Origin: Lineolata rhizophorae
Taxonomy: Eukaryota > Ascomycota > Dothideomycetes > Lineolatales > Lineolataceae
DNA length: 64,000 nt
Reading direction: 5' to 3'
NCBI GenBank assembly: GCA_010093515.1
Contig: MU001690.1
Span: forward strand, 525,050-589,049
Shown here in pieces: positions 57,960 to 64,000 of the stretch (positions are counted from its first letter, which is position 1; each line of letters starts with the position of its first letter). The translations under genes were made by a program, and so were the position numbers. The notes under the pieces were generated by a model. That model had not been told where the DNA came from, did not search any database, and worked only from the letters and a program-made list of their open reading frames with translations.

Positions 57960-60354
57960 TCACTCTTCCCTCTCGCCCTCCCCTTTCTCTCCCTTTTCCC
58001 TACCCTTCCCATTCCCCTTCCCCTTCCCCCTCCCCCTCCTCCCCTCCCTCAACGCAACAACATTCCTCAACGACCCAAAACTCAACACATCCGCAACGCG
58101 CTCCCGCCCCGCACACACCATGACCAGCCTATCCAAGCCGCAGCCCCACCCGCCCGTCGGCGGCAACCCCCACTCGAGCGCGTCGCAGTAATCCTCATCC
58201 ACGTCCATCGACTCTGCATCCCCTTTCCCCCGCCCTCGCCCCTGCGCCCTCATCTTGTCCCGCTGCGCAAACGGCGAATTCTCCTCCTCGTACGCGTTGA
58301 CCAGCTCCCTGCCGCGCACGTACAGCTCCGCGCGCGGCGCGACGCGCTGCGCGAGCGCGCCGTCCCAGTAGCTCTTGGCCAGCGGCGACATGACGGCCGG
58401 GAAGTCGGTGATCCAGACGGCGGGCGTCGGGGACGCCGGGAGCGGTGCCGACGCCGCGGCGTCGCGGTCCGAAGGTCCTGGCGCGGCGGCGCCTTGGCCG
58501 CCCGAGTCGGCGTGCAGCGTCAGCGGCTCGAGGACGTGGCTTGCGAGCGCGTCGAGGAGCTTGGCGACGGAGAGGCGTGCGCGTTCGTCGGTGTCGGCGG
58601 GCAGCGTGGCGCCGACCTCTTCGCACAGGCGGAGGAGCTCGGGATGCGCGGTGGGTTCGTCATGGAGAGGCGGTAATGGGCGGGGGAGGAGGGCGTTGAG
58701 GGTCGGGATGAAGGGGATGCGCTTGAATGGGGGGACGAAGAGGGGCGGGGGTGGGAGCGAGGCGAAGAGAGGGGTGGTGTGAGATGGATGTGCGGATGAA
58801 GAAGTGGATGGGCGCAGTGATTGCAAGTGGGCAGAGAGGTCGGCCAGGAGTTTCTCGGTGAGCGCAATGAGGTCGGTTTGGGTTGCGAAGGGGAGATAGA
58901 ACTCGCACATCGTGAACTCGGGATTGTGGGTTTGATCGATGCCTGAAATATTTTGTCGTCAGCCGTAATGCAACGTCCGTCTACTAGATAACTGCAACCG
59001 CCTAGCATTCGAGCCAAATGAACAATATTCTTTGGACTTTGGTCCGGTACCAGTCCGGAAGTATCTCGCAAATCAAGGCTTACCTTCGTTTCGAAAGACA
59101 TGGCCAATCTCATATACGCCACCTAACCCGCCCAAGACTAGCCTCTTCAGCCACAACTCTGGCGCAATTCTCAGCTTCAACGGCACGCCTTCTACGGCAT
59201 TTGAGTTCGTCTCAAAAGGCCGCGCAACGGCCCCACTTGCCGCGGCGGTGAGCAGTGGTGTCGTCACTTTGGTCATGCCGTTGTCGTCAAAGAAAGTACA
59301 CATGAACCGCTCAATTCGCGAGCGGAGTCGAAGAATATCGCTCGGTTGCGGTGAAGTGAGCATGTGGACATGGCGGTTGCGAGTGAGTATATTGCGGTCG
59401 GTGATTGGCCCTACGGGAAGGGTTTGTAGGCAGGGAGAGAGCATATTAGGTGGCGACATGGCAAGAAGAGTAAGCTCGCCAGTCGACGTGCGGTGTGGAT
59501 AACCAGTGACAGCTAATGATGTTAGTGCATTGAGTAAACAATCTATTGACCAACAGAACTGGGAGTCAGACAAGGGGGAGCTGTCGACTTACAGATCCAG
59601 TCCCCTCTACGGATCATTTTCATAAAGTTCCTGAAGTGTTTCCTCACAGCTGATTTCTCGTCTTGATCACAGCGGCTATCCAATGTTCGTTCATTCACCA
59701 TTCCTTGAACCATGACACCTTCGTCCTCAATATCCATGAACAAAAGCTTCGATCCTGCAGTTCGATACGACCGTATCCTTTCTGTCGTCGTCAGCTCATT
59801 ATTCTCCCGCTTCGATTCTCAAGGCTCCACGATTACCCCAGGAGCGTCCATAGCACCTCATAGTGATATGGGCATCACAAGGTCCAAAAATCTCACCTTC
59901 CTGTTACCATAGTCTCACCCGCATCTTCAATGGTTTCCCCATGCTCTAATTTGTCATCCCATCTTCGTCTAAATTCCGCGATTCCGACCCGCTCGCTCCC
60001 CTCTGGGACGACGAACCGTGGGTACATCGTCTCTAGGCCATCCTGCCCGATAAGGTCTTGCAGCTTTTTGACCCTTGCAGTAAACTCTGCATTAGCCTCC
60101 TCACTGTCTACCTCGGACATTGAATAGCTCGATGCATTAGGCCTCGAGGGGTGCGGTGAAGAGGCAAATCGAACAGCTCCAGCGCATTCTGTCTGGCGGC
60201 GCCTCCATCGAATCTGCCGTGGCCGTCTATCACTGTTTCCAACGCAGGCCAACGAATAGGGCCGTACGGAAACTGCGCGTCGGTGTAAGGGCGGGAGCAG
60301 TACGAAGATGAACGGCGTGCGGAGGATACGCCTGCTCGACCAGAAGGCGGTCAT
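57960..60354 (-). CDS. MSK1: Lysyl-tRNA synthetase, probably mitochondrial (MSK1-like)
   Basis: A class II aminoacyl-tRNA synthetase charging tRNA-Lys; 684 aa. The model is complement of 59897–60354, 59593–59777, 59084–59512 and 57960–58942, with introns of 119, 80 and 141 nt. Residues 1–~75 are rich in Arg with few acids (MTAFWSSRRILRT…RRRQ), as in mitochondrial targeting sequences. The anticodon-binding OB fold includes VTGRIRSYRTAGSKLLFMDI and GYPHRTSTGEL. Motif 2 is [20 protein letters not shown], and motif 3 is GGWGCGLDRLVM. LysRS marks include PAVMSPLAKSYWDG and ELYVRGRELVNAYEEENSP. The C-terminus ends in a Lys/Glu/Gly-rich low-complexity tail (GRGKGKGNGKGREKGEKG), unusual for the family. 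Loops around 440–470 and 520–545 are expanded. Confidence 0.9.
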
Positions 60355-60906
60355 GGTGAGAGCAGACGGGAACAGTCCTGTTATGCACAAGTAAGCTTAA
60401 TGCTCTCCGTAGCAAGGTAGCGAAATATATATCTTTCACGATAGCCGGTCAGGTTGGATAGGACAGTGTAAAGTCACTCGCCGAATGCTACCATCCGGCG
60501 TCATTCGCAACGGTTCTTTTACATCAATTCATCATGTATTGGGCACAGGGAACATAACGCGCAGAAAGACGGGCCGGCAAAACTAACCTGCTCTAATTCT
60601 CTAATATTGCTGCTTTGTGCGCCGTCCGCGCCGCCGCATTTTGCGATGAAGGTGCGGTGTCAAAAAATTGTTGGAGTCGCGCGATCCTTGAGGTTTGGCG
60701 CCCAGCCAATCACGTCGCGCGCGCTCGCGAAGTGGTCCAAGCTCCTGCCTCATATTGTTGTTTCTCAGCTTCAACTTTCTGCGGGCGGACGACCCCCTTC
60801 CATCCTCATCGTGCTCAACGTCTTGCCGGTACGCAAAACGCTCCCTACCCTCCTTCTCTCGACATTCGTCGTATATCTCCCGCTTCTTCGTACCAAATTT
60901 CCCACG
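60355..60906. promoter_or_regulatory. Divergent promoter shared by two mitochondrial genes, with a CCAAT box
   Basis: 552 bp separate the start codons of the lysyl-tRNA synthetase (minus) and TIM10 (plus). A CCAAT at 60,706–60,710, followed directly by CACGTC, lies 197 bp before the TIM10 ATG. CCAAT is the site of the HAP/CBC complex, a known regulator of respiratory and mitochondrial genes in fungi. Its use here is an inference. Confidence 0.6.
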
Positions 60907-61399
60907 ATGTCGTTCCTTTTCAACCGCCCGCGACAGCCGTCGTCGGCAGAGAAAATCGCCGCTGCGGAGATGGAGGTGGACATGATGACGGACATGTTTG
61001 CACGGTATGCGCGCACCCAACTATCGCCCGCAACTTGCATGTAGCCAGCTTACGGCAATACCATATACCACTATGCATCACCTTCCGACGCACCTTGCGC
61101 ATCCCAGAGCAAATCCGCTGCGTCCACACTTTTCTTTCATCCACCTTCATGTCCTTGCACTAAACTCCCTAACATCTGTTTCTTCTACCCCGTACAGTCT
61201 CGCAAAATCCTGCAACGCAAAGTGCATCGACAAGGACTTCCGCGAGTCCGAGCTCAACAAGGCCGAGTCCGTCTGCCTCGATCGCTGTGTCGCAAAGTTC
61301 TTCGACGTCAATGTCAAGGTCTCCGAAAAAATGCAGAACGACGCCCAGTCAGCCGGTAGGAGTCCGGCCGCCGGTGGTGGCGGGCTTTTTGGTATGTAA
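60907..61399 (+). CDS. TIM10: Mitochondrial intermembrane-space chaperone TIM10
   Basis: TIM10 pairs with TIM9 in a hexameric chaperone that carries hydrophobic precursors across the intermembrane space. Exons are 60907–61004 and 61198–61399 (99 aa); the 193-nt intron is GTATGC…ACAG. Splicing joins EMEVDMMTDMFAR to LAKSCNAKC. The twin CX3C motifs are CNAKC and CLDRC, 16 residues apart as in small TIMs, with ESVCLDRCVAKF the conserved core. The C-terminus is a short Gly-rich tail (GGGGLFGM). No presequence is expected, as small TIMs are imported by the MIA40 pathway. Confidence 0.95.
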
Positions 61400-63748
61400 G
61401 GTGGATGGATAATAGGGATCAGAGAAGACGCCGGATGCCGAGGAGGTTGTTCCTTGAGTATAGCAGCGAGAAAAGGGCAGGGTGAACTCAGGTCCAATGA
61501 TGGCTACGGGAGATGTGCTCCAGGTAGTGCTGCATGGACCAGGAAAGAAAATTGTTTTGATAGGGTTTCTTGTGCGGACGTGCGGCGCACGAATATGTTT
61601 TAGAGGGCAACATGTGTTGGACAGTTTTGTCTGTCTGCTTTGGGTTCTCTGTAAGTACATTATTCAAAAGGGTGAAATGGCTTTTTAGCCACTAGCACCA
61701 CCAAATTCTACTACACTCTTCAAATCATGTTCGAAAGCAGAACCTTATGTTGTACGGCGCGGGGTTGGTTGTGTGCCTCCATATTTAATGACTCCAATGG
61801 ATTACTAGTACTACGTAATTCTAAAAGACTGAGAATTCATATTAGGCACTGATGATGTTTCTAGCACCAACGACTACGGTCTTGGTTACCGAGGAGTGAT
61901 GGCTGTCAGAAATTATTTCCGCCAAATCTCCACGCTGTTGACATCTCGGCCTTGCTGTCATTTTCATTTCCCTTCATCTCCTCATCGCATTTCATGCCCG
62001 TCGGCACTCTCGCCATCTTTCTTATGGTTCTCGTTAGTCATGGCACTCTTCTCGCCGTCTTTGCTGTGCTCGGTACGCTGATTGTTCTATTAATCCACTC
62101 ACTCTTAAGAATGACGAGTTCCTTGAATCTGGGCTTGACCCGCTAGCTCAACAACTTAGTTCTTCCTAACTTATTTTAGTGCCTACGAAAGGTACGGTCC
62201 TTATCTATAATTCTGCTCCATTTGTATTTCATGCCAGACTATTCGCCAGCGATTTCTATTCCGGGAGACATATTTATACTCTTTAGTCTTTTCGCACCAA
62301 TAGGTTCAGCCCTAATACTAGTAGTACTACCGTATGACTTTGGCATGGTAGAAACCTTGAATAACTCTCGGTCACCTTACTAAAAGAGCAATTGCTCATA
62401 AGATGGGCTGGCGAAGACTTCTAGTTTCTTACGTGAATTGGTTTAAAGAAGGAGTGGTTCAATTAGCCCTAAGCCTAAATCACTGCCTTTATTTCCAGTG
62501 CAAGTGGTCACGGTATTGGAGAGGGAAGGAACTGACGTTGAAAAGATTCTAGTTTCATTGAAAGTTCTAGAACTTTGGAGGCATGTGAGAGTGGTACATG
62601 CTCTCAGGGTAAGGTGCTCATAGGCCGTACAGAAAACAGTAGTCCTTATTCGATTTCTAGGGTTGACAAGGCGGCACGTGACAATTTGATACTCCTCCAG
62701 GTCAATGGGCGAACGTCTTAGTTGAAACTACCCGGTACGGCGGTACGACCGTAGCTTTAAAACTCCAATAAAAAGGATTCGCAGTGGAGGCTTGCTTCTA
62801 TGTACGCTCATGATCTTCGCCGCAACAGTTGTCCTTTTGCTAAGCATAATGGCACCTATTACCGTGTCACACTAGCAGCATAGGTAGTCGCAGCTTTTAT
62901 GATTTGGTGATGCCTAGAGGATGCGTAGGGTGCGTTAGTAGCAATATCAATGCAAGACGACTTACAGTTCCACTTACAGGATGAAGCAAATGTTCTATAC
63001 ATAGTTTTCCTATACTGAAGACTGCTAACTTCGTTACAATTTGTGGCCGTAGCTTGCTAGGAATTGTAAAAGCTCGTGTAAACCACTGCAAATAAACGCT
63101 AGGAAGAGACAATAGGGTTATCAATATCGAATTAGTATGAATACGTAAATGAGATACTATGACATCTTTGCAGCCCTGAATCAAGGATTAAACCTAATAC
63201 TTGATATTTAATGGAGGTGGAAAACAACATCGAAGATACTGACTATAGCAGAACTCGCTTTCCAAGGATGATATACTACGCAACTTTGCTCCTGCTCAGC
63301 TTATAACTTCAGGGTTTAAAAGTACTGAACTGTTTGAATGTGTAGGTGAATTCTTCATTCGTAGGTTCGGATCGTCTTCTGCGGTTCACTGTAGCACCGC
63401 ATGTCAGGACGCTATGGAAAAGTCCTAGAATTAGAATAGCTATAAAATTTACTGAACACATGGTCATACCATTGAGCGCACAACAAAGCAGTATTGTGCC
63501 TAAACAAGAAGAAATGCTGATAGATGTAGTCACGTTACCTGTCACGTGGCCGTCATGATAGGGGCCGGCCGGTTGCCATCGGCGCAGGCCGACATCTTGG
63601 CGCATTGTGCGAATTTGAATTAGCCGTAGAAACGCCTTACACAGAGAAGACTTTTCGCATATTCGAGCGTTCCTCCAGGCATTTGCTATCGTTTTATCAC
63701 TCTCGCTTACCTTTCCTTACCTTCTGAGTGGGGTCCGCCCACTGGTCG
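61400..63748. other. AT-rich gene-poor interval, 2.3 kb
   Basis: TIM10 3' region and the promoter of the last gene. The stretch is AT-rich with frequent stops in all frames. The only suggestive piece is the membrane-protein-like fragment at 61,865–62,383, listed separately. Frames at 62,897–63,184 and 63,309–63,605 (minus) have no motif. Confidence 0.55.
61865..62383 (+). pseudogene. Possible membrane-protein gene fragment
   Basis: Three open pieces can be joined by splice-like signals: 61,865–62,072, 62,181–62,192 and 62,238–62,383. Intron-like gaps are 62,073–62,180 (GTACGC, branch CTAAC, …TTTTAG) and 62,193–62,237 (GTACGG…CCAG, only 45 nt). The result contains MPVGTLAIFLMVLVSHGTLL and IFILFSLFAPIGSALILVVL, two convincing hydrophobic segments, and ends SRSPY before a stop. 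The order vaguely recalls the last helices of tellurite/dicarboxylate-type (SSU1-like) exporters, where a 'FLPLGP' element sits in the same place. There is no credible N-terminal half upstream, so a decayed relic is more likely than a live gene. Low confidence; it could be chance. Confidence 0.22.
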
Positions 63749-64000
63749 ATGGCCACAGGTGTTGGTGGTCGGAAAAGAGCCTTGACCAACGACGCGTTGC
63801 ACGGCAACATGCCACCGGCGAAATCCTCAGCCAGGCCCAACGGCAGACCCAGCCGTAACGGCAAGAGACCCAATTACGTGCGCCTTGCTCTCGGACAGGA
63901 CACCGATGACGAAATGGAAGACGTGGCCACTATGGATGCAGGCGAGGAGGTGGAGGCACCTAGAGATAATGGGCAGAACCAATGGGCAGCCATGCTTGCG
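63749..64000 (+). CDS. Start of an unrecognised gene, cut by the window end
   Basis: An open frame of 84 codons begins at an ATG (MATGVGGRKRALTNDALHG) and is still open at the last base. The sequence is basic and disordered for ~45 residues (PPAKSSARPNGRPSRNGKRP), then acidic (DTDDEMEDVATMDAGEEVE). This N-terminus would suit a nuclear or chromatin-linked protein, but no domain is visible and I do not name it. Confidence 0.6.
   Translation, partial: MATGVGGRKRALTNDALHGNMPPAKSSARPNGRPSRNGKRPNYVRLALGQDTDDEMEDVATMDAGEEVEAPRDNGQNQWAAMLA

Overview
The window is nuclear DNA of a filamentous ascomycete (Pezizomycotina). The evidence is short GT–AG introns (mostly 50–140 nt) with CTAAC/CTGAC-like branch sites, one gene per transcript on mixed strands, and the gene content: noxA, an RTA1-like protein, STB6-like, GWT1, OST5 and a GID-complex RING protein. 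I see no rRNA, tRNA, CRISPR array or intact transposon. A Dothideomycete-like fungus is possible, but the sequence alone does not settle the class.

Layout. 1–11.8 kb: the 3' part of an RTA1-family membrane protein, an unrecognised proline-rich protein, GWT1 (GPI-anchor inositol acylation), an SFR1/MEI5 recombination factor, and a minus-strand SRA/YDG-domain protein with N-terminal repeats. 14.7–26.5 kb: an MFS transporter, a very GC-rich protein that looks like two tandem inactive OTU-like domains, an RMD5/GID2 E3 ligase subunit, and a large STB6-like protein. 29–42.9 kb: a bZIP factor, TFIIA large subunit (TOA1), GCN5 acetyltransferase, OST5 and the 9-1-1 clamp subunit RAD1. 43–50.7 kb: a zinc-dependent alcohol dehydrogenase-like enzyme and NADPH oxidase noxA. 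56.4–61.4 kb: a small conserved membrane protein, a lysyl-tRNA synthetase with a mitochondrial-type N-terminus, and TIM10. A new gene starts at 63.75 kb and runs off the end.

Most genes are single-copy housekeeping genes with no shared pathway. Local groupings are: chromatin/transcription (SRA protein, STB6-like, bZIP, TOA1, GCN5), genome maintenance (SFR1, RAD1), the secretory pathway (GWT1, OST5), and a divergent pair of mitochondrial genes (lysyl-tRNA synthetase and TIM10) that shares a 552-bp promoter. Gene-poor stretches of 2–6 kb separate them. Some are AT-rich and full of stops (12–14 kb, 35–38 kb, 61.4–63.7 kb); others are GC-rich with many open shadow frames (50.7–56.4 kb). Gene models below were built by hand from splice signals and recognised family motifs. 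Boundaries supported by conserved protein sequence across the junction are called out as such.
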